Source: G965267605 sp965267605 (GTDB lineage: Bacteria; Bacteroidota; Bacteroidia; Flavobacteriales_E; Vicingaceae). Taken from it: a stretch of 64,000 nucleotides of DNA. Positions 16,144 through 23,959 of this stretch are shown one piece after another (the first letter of the stretch is position 1; each line of letters starts with the position of its first letter). The notes under the pieces were generated by a model. That model was given only the letters and a program-made list of their open reading frames with translations. It was not told the DNA's origin and searched no databases. The stretch is from contig OZ254088.1 in assembly GCA_965267605.1 (NCBI GenBank), forward strand, positions 2,108,001-2,172,000, read 5' to 3'. The position numbers were made by a program, and so were the translations under genes.

Positions 16144-18141
16144 CTAGAATGTATCCGGGGTTACCCAACGATACTTCTTCTCCATCATCTTTAGCTTCTT
16201 CTTTTCAATCTTCTCAGCTGGTGTAATGCGAGGTTCAATGTTGAGCAGACCGATGCTCAATCCATTCCTAATGCTGCCATACCTGCGGTTCCTCCATTTA
16301 CCAGTGCTAAGGGCTGCCTTGAAACTCCGGTTCCATCCGCTGCTCTTAAAATGAATAGGTGCTATCGAAACATGATACCGTGGCCATTGCCAGGAACTGA
16401 TGCGGAATTCAGCCAACCCACTCAACGTATTAAGAGTAGAAAATGAAATGCTCTTTCTTGCTACGCTGGAGGTCAGCGAAATGTATGGTAATGCGAAGCC
16501 CAACCTACCAGCACGTATTGCACTAAATACAAGACCATTGCCAGAGACACTTCCCTGAGTGCCGAAGATTTCAGCGGAAATACCATTGACCAGCGTGTTT
16601 CTGACCCGCCCCTTTCCACCTCGAAATAGTACCAGGTTAATTCCATTGATTCGCTTAGTGTAGGTCTTATTATCCACCAAGCTCAACCGAACTCCATTGC
16701 ACTTATGCGGATTACCAATGCAAACACCACAACCCCTAAAACCAATGGTAATGCCTGGTTGCGGCCCAAAACCAGGACTCCACATCTTCTTCATATTGTT
16801 CAGACTGTCTGCAGATTTCGTCCACACCACTTCCCCCGCTCTGTACTTTCTAATGGTTGTCAACTCTTTCGATTCTCCCTGGGTCTGGTATGTTCTTTGA
16901 AGTCCGTGCTCCTTCCAAGTTCTTCGGTAATCGCCTGGCCTTTTGCGTCTTTTGCGATCCCCATGCTCTATCAGGATGCCCGCGGTGGATAGCTCCTCTT
17001 TAATACCTCCTCCATGCTTGCGATCTGCATATTTCATGTACGACTGAACCTTTCCATCCCGGTAATAGTAAATCGTCCTCGGATTGGTATACGCTCTTTG
17101 AGTGATCTGCCCATCACTGTTAAAACGGATGGTAGAATCCTGAGAGCCGTGCGTGTAATAGTCGTACCCAGAAACGTACTTGCGCTTATCCTGATACGCA
17201 TAATAGATACTCTGTCCGTGTAACTTGTTTCCCTTCTTTGATCTCACATTCGTTTCGCGTTGTTGATTGTCATACATACGCTCCAGTTCATTTCCATCAG
17301 CATCAAAGGTTGAAACCTCCACCCTATAACTACGAGAACAAACAATCCTTCTTAGCAATTGGCCCTTCTCATCTTTGGTAGTAATCGTATGGATATTCTC
17401 CCAATACGGGAACAACTTCACAAATGCCTGAAGGGAATCAGGCAACCTGGAAAGATTTTTGTTCAAGGTATACCGCGAGTTCTGATAGCCAATGCCATAC
17501 TGGCGTTTGCCCGACTTGAAATTCCAGAAACTCAGTCGATCTCCAGAAAACGATATCCACAAAGTGTCCAGCGGTGATTTGTAGGATTGCAGTCGGTGGT
17601 AATTGGGAATGGTTTTAATCTGCTTTTGCAATCGCTCAGGAAGCTTAGAGATGTCTCTTCGTGCATTGCTATAGTATGGAATGTACTGTATCAGCTCCTT
17701 TTGCTTGCCCTTTTCATACACCTGAAATCTTGATATATGACCATTAGTAAAAGCGAGTTTGTAGCCATGTAACTGGCCTTTACTGTATTCTTCGTATACA
17801 GATAAGTACCTCCAATTAGGCTGCTGTTGTAGCTTACGCAAAACATGCGGCCCGCACGCTGCCACTTCCGTTGAATCTATGGGTGCTTGCCAGGCATACT
17901 TGAGTGTAGCGCCCTCAAGAACACCCTTATCGTACCTTTTGATACTTTGCAGCTTTCGGTCGTAACGGTAACTAAACCAATCGCCCTGGCGCTTATTCCC
18001 ATTACAATAAGTTCCTTTTTCCAGGGTTCTGGAAAGGTCCTTTTTGCGTTTGGTACGGTAGTGGGAAATGTAGTCTTTACAATCCTGGCCCAATGCAAGG
18101 TTGCAACTCACTGCAATCAAAATGACCAGTAAAAATCTCAC
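16144..18141 (-). CDS. Secreted protein with YwqK/MORN-like repeats and an LA_2272-type surface repeat region
   Basis: The 665-residue protein starts at GTG 18141 with a signal peptide (MRFLLVILIAVSCNLALGQ). Residues ~30-420 are short beta repeats of the 'YxxGxxxG' kind (GNKRQGDWFSYRYDRK, YDKGVLEG, KGNKLHGQSIYYAY, YYRDGKVQSYMKY), as in 'toxin-antitoxin system YwqK family antitoxin' proteins, a name inherited from B. subtilis and not evidence for toxin immunity. From ~465 on, Gly-rich strands such as RINGINLVLFRGGKG and TLVNGISAEIFGTQGSVSGNGLVFS resemble the LA_2272 family of surface repeats. The C-terminus is basic and lacks a T9SS domain. Surface or periplasmic location is inferred; function is unknown. 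Confidence 0.65.
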   Translation of the reverse strand: MRFLLVILIAVSCNLALGQDCKDYISHYRTKRKKDLSRTLEKGTYCNGNKRQGDWFSYRYDRKLQSIKRYDKGVLEGATLKYAWQAPIDSTEVAACGPHVLRKLQQQPNWRYLSVYEEYSKGQLHGYKLAFTNGHISRFQVYEKGKQKELIQYIPYYSNARRDISKLPERLQKQIKTIPNYHRLQSYKSPLDTLWISFSGDRLSFWNFKSGKRQYGIGYQNSRYTLNKNLSRLPDSLQAFVKLFPYWENIHTITTKDEKGQLLRRIVCSRSYRVEVSTFDADGNELERMYDNQQRETNVRSKKGNKLHGQSIYYAYQDKRKYVSGYDYYTHGSQDSTIRFNSDGQITQRAYTNPRTIYYYRDGKVQSYMKYADRKHGGGIKEELSTAGILIEHGDRKRRKRPGDYRRTWKEHGLQRTYQTQGESKELTTIRKYRAGEVVWTKSADSLNNMKKMWSPGFGPQPGITIGFRGCGVCIGNPHKCNGVRLSLVDNKTYTKRINGINLVLFRGGKGRVRNTLVNGISAEIFGTQGSVSGNGLVFSAIRAGRLGFALPYISLTSSVARKSISFSTLNTLSGLAEFRISSWQWPRYHVSIAPIHFKSSGWNRSFKAALSTGKWRNRRYGSIRNGLSIGLLNIEPRITPAEKIEKKKLKMMEKKYRWVTPDTF

Positions 18142-18189
18142 GTGCGAATCAATTTGTAATTAAGATGCCAAACGGAACGATTTCCACAT

Positions 18190-19971
18190 CTACATACGGT
18201 CTGGAACTTCAATACCTAACAGTGCCATAGCATCGCGAATTACCATTCCAGTCTTTCTTGACAACTGCAACCTGAACCATTGTACATCATTCTCCGATTT
18301 GAGAATTGGTGGTGCAGACTGATAGAAACGATTAAATGTCTTTACCAATTCGTAAGTGTAATTCGCTATAAGCGCAGGACTGTACTGATCTCCCGCCTCA
18401 GAGACCACTTCCGGAAAGAATTGCAATTGTGTAAGCAGTTCACGTTCGCCTTCAAGGAGTTCGTCTTTGTAGGTAACACTCTGATCCAGCTCTACAGCCG
18501 CCTTACCAAGCAGTGATTGTATCCTGGCATAGGTGTACTGAATGAATGGGCCTGTATTTCCGTTAAGATCAATAGACTCCTGTGGATCGAACATCATGCC
18601 TTTACGCGGGTCTACCTTGAGAATGAAGTATTTCAATGCGGCTAGCCCAATTTGTCTAAAAAGGACCGACTTCTGCTCATCTGTGAACCCATCTAACTTT
18701 CCCAACTCACGGGTTTTCTCTTCAGCGCCTGATGTCATTTCGGCAATCAGGTCGTCTGCGTCAACCACCGTTCCTTCACGTGATTTCATTTTACCCTCTG
18801 GAAGTTCTACCATTCCGTATGATAAGTGGTAACAGGCTTCAGCCCACTCGTACCCCAATTTGCCCAGTATCTTGAACAGTACTTTGAAATGGTACTCTTG
18901 TTCATTCCCAACTGTATAGATCATTTGGGCTGTTTCAGGAAAATCTCGATACCGTTGCACAGCGGTACCAATATCCTGGGTCATATACACGGCAGTCCCA
19001 TCCGATCTTAACACCAATTTCTTGTCGAGGCCATCCGGCTCAAGATCGCACCAGACAGAGCCATCTTCTCGTTGTTCGAATACTTCGCCTATTGAAGAAG
19101 AAACAAAATCCTTACCGAGAATCCACGTGTCCGATTCGTAGTACAGCTTGTCAAATGAAACACCCAGGGCATCGTACGTAGCATCAAATCCTTCATAGAC
19201 CCATCCGTTCATTCTGGCCCACAGAGCTCTCACTTCTTCATCTTCCGCCTCCCACTTTCTAAGCATGTCCTGTGCTTCAAGTTGTATGGGTGCTTGCTTG
19301 GCAGCTTCTTCTTCGGCCATTCCTCCCTCCACCAAGTCAGCCACCTCTTTTTTCAACTCCTGATCAAACCTCACATAGTACTTACCCACAAGATGGTCAC
19401 CTTTGATGCCAGCACTCTCTGGAGTTTCACCATCTCCAAACCTCAACCATGCGATCATGGATTTGCAGATATGGATACCCCTATCGTTGATGATCTGGGT
19501 TTTGATCACCTGGTGGCCGTTGGCCTCAAGGATCTTCGCTACCGAATAGCCCAATACATTATTGCGGATGTGCCCCAAATGAAGCGGCTTGTTGGTATTC
19601 GGTGAACTGTACTCCAGGATTACAGTCTTCCCACTATTCTCTTTCAATCCATAGTTGGTTTGTCCGAGTATGTCTGTAAAGAACGCTACCCATATGGAAG
19701 ATTTCAGTGTAAGATTCAGAAAGCCCTTCACTACCTGGAAATCCTGCACCAGTTTGCCGTCTTCCTTAAGCCAATTACCTATCTGTTCTCCGCTCTCCTC
19801 GGGAGACGCTTTGGTTAACTTCAATAATGGAAAAACCACCACTGTGAACTCTCCATCAAATTCCTTTCTTGTACGCTGCAGTTGAATCTGAGCAGCATCA
19901 ATTGAAGCTTCATACAACGCATTCAATGCGCGAACAACATGTTCCGAAACGGTCTGTTGAAGATTATTCAC
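18190..19971 (-). CDS. argS: Arginine--tRNA ligase
   Basis: This 593-residue protein starts at GTG 19971, overlapping the arginase stop in a GTGA arrangement. It charges tRNA-Arg in the cytoplasm. The N-terminal Add1 tRNA-recognition domain covers about 1-110, the class I signature NKPLHLGHIRNN (HIGH motif as HLGH) lies near 127-138, and the KMSKS-equivalent MKSREGTVVDADDL near 395. The C-terminal DALR-type anticodon domain follows and ends RDAMALLGIEVPDRM as in other ArgS. Co-transcription with arginase ties tRNA charging and arginine breakdown into one unit. Confidence 0.97.
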   Translation of the reverse strand: MNNLQQTVSEHVVRALNALYEASIDAAQIQLQRTRKEFDGEFTVVVFPLLKLTKASPEESGEQIGNWLKEDGKLVQDFQVVKGFLNLTLKSSIWVAFFTDILGQTNYGLKENSGKTVILEYSSPNTNKPLHLGHIRNNVLGYSVAKILEANGHQVIKTQIINDRGIHICKSMIAWLRFGDGETPESAGIKGDHLVGKYYVRFDQELKKEVADLVEGGMAEEEAAKQAPIQLEAQDMLRKWEAEDEEVRALWARMNGWVYEGFDATYDALGVSFDKLYYESDTWILGKDFVSSSIGEVFEQREDGSVWCDLEPDGLDKKLVLRSDGTAVYMTQDIGTAVQRYRDFPETAQMIYTVGNEQEYHFKVLFKILGKLGYEWAEACYHLSYGMVELPEGKMKSREGTVVDADDLIAEMTSGAEEKTRELGKLDGFTDEQKSVLFRQIGLAALKYFILKVDPRKGMMFDPQESIDLNGNTGPFIQYTYARIQSLLGKAAVELDQSVTYKDELLEGERELLTQLQFFPEVVSEAGDQYSPALIANYTYELVKTFNRFYQSAPPILKSENDVQWFRLQLSRKTGMVIRDAMALLGIEVPDRM

Positions 19972-20900
19972 AACGATTGAATTTGATCAATGCAACTTCG
20001 AAGTACGCGATAGGCTGGTTCCGCCATAGGGCGTTCCGTATCCAGTGATGGATTCACCTCAACAATCTCAAGCGCACCCACCTTTCCACTTTGAATAAGG
20101 GCAGACATTAAATGGGCAGCCTCGTCTTCATTCAGTCCGTTAGGAACAGGTGTACCCGTTCCACGAGACACTTTTTCGGGATCCATAGAATCCACATCAA
20201 AGCTGATGTAGATCATATCGCAATCCGCAAGTTGTTGAAGTACCCTGGCCGCGATTTCCTGCGGTCCCTCCTGTTGAACCTGGCTCACTGTGAAATTAGG
20301 AATGCTGTATCGGTTTAGGATATCCTCTTCTTCCGGTTCAACTGATCTTACCCCCACAAAAGCCACATGCTGCGGCAGCACGGGTCGAACATCGCTTATC
20401 TGATCCCACAACTCCATGGCTGCGTCATTGGGGACATTTCTGCGTGTTAAGATCTCCACCTGGGTAACCACGTGCAAAGTCATCCCATGCATGTTGCCCG
20501 ATGGCGTTGTTTCAGGGGAATGAAAGTCAGCATGCGCATCTATCCATACCACACCGATGGTCTTGTCAGGATACGCTTGGTGTAACCCTTGAACACTGCC
20601 TGCCGCAGAAGAATGATCCCCTGCTAGAATGAGAGGGAAAAGCCCTTTCCCAGCCATAGACTTTACGGCATCGCGTACACTTCGGTTCACATTCACCAGC
20701 ACATCTATGTGTTTGGCATATGGATAGTTAATGGCAGACGGTGAAGAACTGAGCGCATCAACATCTATTGCCTCCACGTCTTCGAAGAAAGAATCATTTG
20801 CCATCCGGGCTGCCTGTTGAATTGCCGCAACCCCCGCGCCTGCTCCACGCACACCTGCACCCAATTCTGATGCATTTCTTATCAAACCAATTTCACTCAC
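19968..20900 (-). CDS. Arginase-type ureohydrolase
   Basis: A GTG at 20900 starts a 310-residue protein. Ureohydrolases hydrolyse guanidino substrates with a binuclear manganese centre. The metal ligands are visible in AGDHSSAAG, VVWIDAHADFHSPETTPSGN and YISFDVDSMDPEKVSRGTGTP. The TTPSGNMHGM loop, with Ser-Gly-Asn then His-Gly, matches arginases, where these residues bind the alpha-amino and carboxyl groups of L-arginine; agmatinases differ here. I therefore favour arginase (arginine to ornithine and urea) over agmatinase, although the divergent neighbour is an arginine decarboxylase, which would fit an agmatine pathway. The 4-bp overlap with argS indicates one operon. Confidence 0.85.
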   Translation of the reverse strand: MSEIGLIRNASELGAGVRGAGAGVAAIQQAARMANDSFFEDVEAIDVDALSSSPSAINYPYAKHIDVLVNVNRSVRDAVKSMAGKGLFPLILAGDHSSAAGSVQGLHQAYPDKTIGVVWIDAHADFHSPETTPSGNMHGMTLHVVTQVEILTRRNVPNDAAMELWDQISDVRPVLPQHVAFVGVRSVEPEEEDILNRYSIPNFTVSQVQQEGPQEIAARVLQQLADCDMIYISFDVDSMDPEKVSRGTGTPVPNGLNEDEAAHLMSALIQSGKVGALEIVEVNPSLDTERPMAEPAYRVLRSCIDQIQSL

Positions 20901-20966
20901 AAATCAACTATTTTAGCAGCCGCAACGGAAAGGGTAAAAATAACGATCTAAGAATAATAGAAACAG

Positions 20967-22355
20967 ATGAGGAAGACCTATCTCGATCTAATCCAACAGA
21001 CCTATGATTTCCCGCAGGAAGGTTTTGAAATCAGAAACAACTGTTTGTGGTACCATGGACTGAATCTGATAGCGTTGGTTGAGCAATTCGGTTCCCCTAT
21101 GAAGATCTCTGATCAAAGGGTAATCTCCATGCAGATCGAAAAGGCGCGGCACTGGTTCCGAACCGCAATGCAAGAGCAGGGATACAATGCGGATTATAAG
21201 TTCTGTTATTGTACCAAAAGTTCCCATTTCAATTTTGTACTTGAAGAAGTGCTAAGAATGAAGGCACACATCGAAACCTCATCTGAGTTTGACCTGCAGA
21301 TCATCCGTAATCTTATTGACCGGAGATTGGTGGACAAGGAAACCCACATCCATTGCAACGGTCACAAGCCCGCAGCCTATATTCAAGGTATTGCTGAACT
21401 GATCAATGAGGGCTTCAATGTAACACCCGTTCTTGATAGCCCAGAAGAGCTTCTTCAGCTAACGGCTGTACTTACTACCAAGGCTAAGATTGGCATACGC
21501 ATCGCCACTGAGGAAAGACCTGGTTTTGAATTTTACACATCCAGATTAGGAATTCGATACAACAGGATCACTGAATTCTACGAATCTATGGTGGCCAATG
21601 AGGATAAAGTGGAAGTAACGATGCTCCATTTTTTCATTAATAATGGCATTAGCGACACCACTTACTATTGGGCTGAGCTGAACAAATGTATGCAGGTATA
21701 CACACGCTTGGCAAAAATCTGTCCTACACTTAACTCACTGAACATTGGTGGCGGATTCCCTTTCAAGAGCTCATTGAATTTCGATTACGATTATGCTTAC
21801 ATGGCGGATGAGATTATTCGCCAGATCAAGGAATTCTGCACCCGGGAACAGGTCCAGGAGCCACATATCTTCACAGAGTTTGGATCCTTTACTACAGCTG
21901 AAAGTGCGTTCAATATTTACACCATACTTGATGTTAAACATCAAAACGATGCAGAGTTGTGGTACATGATCAATAATTCGTTCATGAACACCATTCCGGA
22001 TGCGTGGTCTATGAATCAGCGATTCATTCTGCTGCCATTAAATCATTGGGATCAACCTTACCATAGGATAAATCTTGGTGGGCTATCATGTGATAGCATG
22101 GACTATTACAATTCAGAATCTCACGGGCGGCAGGTCTATTTGCCAATTATTCCCGAAGGAGAAACCCTTCACATTGGGATGTTCCACACTGGGGCTTATC
22201 AGGATTCACTGTCTGGATATGGTGGTATAAAACATTGTCTGATCCCATCACCGCAGCATCTCCTGGTGACGAAAGGTGATGGTAAGAGCCCTGAAGTAAG
22301 CCCCTTCAGACCCGCGCAATCTGCATCTGAAATGCTGGAAATACTGGGCTACTAA
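20967..22355 (+). CDS. speA: PLP-dependent arginine decarboxylase (fold III)
   Basis: This 462-residue protein belongs to the alanine racemase-like fold III decarboxylases. It should convert arginine to agmatine as the entry to polyamine synthesis. The PLP-binding lysine is K84 in KFCYCTKSSHFNF, the phosphate-binding Gly-rich loop is LNIGGGFPFKSS (~258-269), and the cross-subunit catalytic Cys is in GLSCDSMDYYN. It lacks the large inserted and C-terminal helical segments of E. coli SpeA, as is usual for the shorter Bacteroidota enzymes. It is transcribed away from arginase-argS across a 66-bp intergenic region, placing two competing arginine-consuming enzymes side by side. Confidence 0.85.
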   Translation: MRKTYLDLIQQTYDFPQEGFEIRNNCLWYHGLNLIALVEQFGSPMKISDQRVISMQIEKARHWFRTAMQEQGYNADYKFCYCTKSSHFNFVLEEVLRMKAHIETSSEFDLQIIRNLIDRRLVDKETHIHCNGHKPAAYIQGIAELINEGFNVTPVLDSPEELLQLTAVLTTKAKIGIRIATEERPGFEFYTSRLGIRYNRITEFYESMVANEDKVEVTMLHFFINNGISDTTYYWAELNKCMQVYTRLAKICPTLNSLNIGGGFPFKSSLNFDYDYAYMADEIIRQIKEFCTREQVQEPHIFTEFGSFTTAESAFNIYTILDVKHQNDAELWYMINNSFMNTIPDAWSMNQRFILLPLNHWDQPYHRINLGGLSCDSMDYYNSESHGRQVYLPIIPEGETLHIGMFHTGAYQDSLSGYGGIKHCLIPSPQHLLVTKGDGKSPEVSPFRPAQSASEMLEILGY

Positions 22356-22369
22356 TATGAGAATTATTA

Positions 22370-22377
22370 TATATTTG
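22370..22377 (+). promoter_or_regulatory. Candidate -7 element for the lipoprotein gene
   Basis: TATATTTG is a perfect match to the Bacteroidota -7 consensus TAnnTTTG and lies 23 bp before the ATG at 22401. I see no good TTG/TTTG -33 partner 19 bp upstream, so only half the promoter is supported. Confidence 0.35.
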
Positions 22378-22400
22378 TGTGCCTTGCAAACCCGCGTTTT

Positions 22401-23093
22401 ATGAGGACTTTACGTTTTCTTGCCATATGCGCATCTACTGCATTGATGTTCTCATGCGGGTCCATTCAGGATGACGGCAGGATCAAAGAAGGCGAAATCG
22501 AATTCGAGGTTACTTATCCCAAGATGACAGAAGATAACTTCATGATCGACTTCATGCCAGACGTTATGGTTCTGCAATTCAAGGATTCACGCTATATGAG
22601 TGAGCTTTCTGCAGGAGCAGGGATGTTCAAATCGAGCTTCATTGCTGATTCTGAACAGAAGGAATTCATCCAGATGGTAAAGTTGATCAGCAAGAAGATG
22701 TATGTGAAACTGGATGAGGAGGGCGTAAAGGAAATGAACGCTGAGATGCCTGCCTTTGAGGTTGAACAGACCAGCGAAACCAAGGAGATTGCTGGTTACA
22801 ATTGCAAGCGGGTGATTATCCACTCCAGTGATGGCGAGTCTTTTGATGCATTCTACACTGATGAGATCAATATTCCGAATGCCAACTGGTGTACACAGTA
22901 CAAAGACATTCCTGGTGTTCTTTTGGAGTATCAACTGGAGAAGTACGACATCTGCATGCGATTGCAAGCTGTAAGGGTTGCAGGCTTGGAAATCGAAGAT
23001 GAAGTCTTCAATTACGAGAACGACTACAAGCTCGTTAGCAGGCAAAGAATTGACAAGGAGCTGCAAGAAATCTTCGACAGCTTCAATCAGTAA
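22401..23093 (+). CDS. Lipoprotein related to DUF4412-type envelope proteins
   Basis: The ATG at 22401 gives MRTLRFLAICASTALMFSCGS, a lipoprotein signal with lipobox MFSC, and 230 residues. The body is a beta-rich single domain (EIEFEVTYPKMTEDN). It contains a characteristic EIAGYNCKRVIIHS segment, a YTDEINIPNANW strand near the middle, and IPGVLLEYQLEKYDICMRLQAVRV. The same scheme, including AGYxCK, occurs in the next gene, so the two are distant paralogues. An outer-membrane or periplasmic lipid-anchored location is inferred. Function unknown. Confidence 0.65.
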   Translation: MRTLRFLAICASTALMFSCGSIQDDGRIKEGEIEFEVTYPKMTEDNFMIDFMPDVMVLQFKDSRYMSELSAGAGMFKSSFIADSEQKEFIQMVKLISKKMYVKLDEEGVKEMNAEMPAFEVEQTSETKEIAGYNCKRVIIHSSDGESFDAFYTDEINIPNANWCTQYKDIPGVLLEYQLEKYDICMRLQAVRVAGLEIEDEVFNYENDYKLVSRQRIDKELQEIFDSFNQ

Positions 23094-23136
23094 ATATTAC
23101 CACACATCTGCGGTGAACCCCATTTATGGAATAGTT

Positions 23137-23168
23137 TTTGATTTCTAGGGTTATCGCAAGTACATTTA
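23137..23168 (+). promoter_or_regulatory. Candidate housekeeping promoter of the 23185 gene
   Basis: TTTG at 23137-23140, a 20-bp spacer, and TACATTTA at 23161-23168 fit the Bacteroidota TTTG-N19-TAnnTTTG pattern with one mismatch and a spacer one base longer. The ATG is 16 bp downstream. Confidence 0.4.
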
Positions 23169-23184
23169 CAAAAAACAAACAGAA

Positions 23185-23835
23185 ATGAATCAGTTCAAGA
23201 CATTAATGGCGATTGCGATGGTAGCGGTTCTAAGCGTTTCCGCATTCGCGCAAAAGTCCTTTGAAGGTACAGTTACCTACGGCATCACATATGAAGATCT
23301 TGATGAGACCATGGCAGCATACGAATCTATGCTTCCAAAGGAGATGATCTACAAGTTTAAAGGTGATAAGAATAAAATGATCCAGCCAAGTGCTATGGGC
23401 GAAACGGTTGTCATCACAGATATGGCTTCTAAGAAGACCAGCGTATTGATGGACATGATGGGGAAAAAGATGGTGATGGAAAAAGACCTGACCAAGGAAG
23501 AGAAATCTACAGAGGGTGTTGATGTGAAGTACATTGATGAGACCACGACTATTGCAGGATACAAATGCAAGAAAGCTGAGATTTCATCGAAAGAATCAGA
23601 AGACGTGGTAATTGTATGGTATACAGCCGACCTTGTTGCCAGTTCACCACAGTTCAAAACCATCAAGGGGTTCCCAATGAAGTACGAAACTTCTCAGAAC
23701 GGCATGACCATGACCATGGAAGTGAAAACCGTGAAAGAGGAGAAAATATCGAAGGGTGAATTCACTGTACCGAAAGAATACGAGAAGATCACAGAAGAAG
23801 ATCTTAAAAAGATGATGGGCGGTGAAATGAAGTAA
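23185..23835 (+). CDS. Secreted DUF4412-like protein
   Basis: This 216-residue protein has a cleavable signal peptide (MNQFKTLMAIAMVAVLSVSAFAQ). The mature part is a beta-rich envelope domain: FEGTVTYGITYEDLDE, a Met-rich centre (MASKKTSVLMDMMGKKMVMEK), IAGYKCKKAEISS, and VPKEYEKITEEDLKKMMGGEMK at the end. It resembles DUF4412/GLPGLI-like proteins that have an AGYxCKKA strand. It is a distant paralogue of the lipoprotein encoded just upstream but has no lipobox. Function unknown. Confidence 0.65.
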   Translation: MNQFKTLMAIAMVAVLSVSAFAQKSFEGTVTYGITYEDLDETMAAYESMLPKEMIYKFKGDKNKMIQPSAMGETVVITDMASKKTSVLMDMMGKKMVMEKDLTKEEKSTEGVDVKYIDETTTIAGYKCKKAEISSKESEDVVIVWYTADLVASSPQFKTIKGFPMKYETSQNGMTMTMEVKTVKEEKISKGEFTVPKEYEKITEEDLKKMMGGEMK

Positions 23836-23856
23836 GAATACTTCAATGAAATTGAG

Positions 23857-23886
23857 AAAAGGGACAACGAAGGTTGTCCCTTTTTT
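23857..23886 (+). terminator. Intrinsic terminator of the 23185 gene
   Basis: A 12-bp stem AAAAGGGACAAC / GTTGTCCCTTTT closes a GAAG loop and is followed by a T-run, 22 bp after the stop. Confidence 0.9.
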
Positions 23887-23959
23887 ATTGTTAATAATCT
23901 TTTCTTGAGCACCCCGTTTCACTATTAGCGATAGCTAATTTTGGTTGATTACGGGAGTT

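Noticed and set aside
16144..18141. Toxin-antitoxin function implied by the YwqK family name
   Set aside because: There is no toxin gene nearby, the protein has a signal peptide, and such repeats are common in secreted Bacteroidota proteins unrelated to toxin immunity.
20921..20951. CGCAAC-N17-CGATCTAAG upstream of the arginine decarboxylase gene, similar to the ECF motif
   Set aside because: The -10 half has an inserted base (CGATCT, not CGTCT) and the -35 half a mismatch; with one plus-strand instance I cannot separate it from chance.
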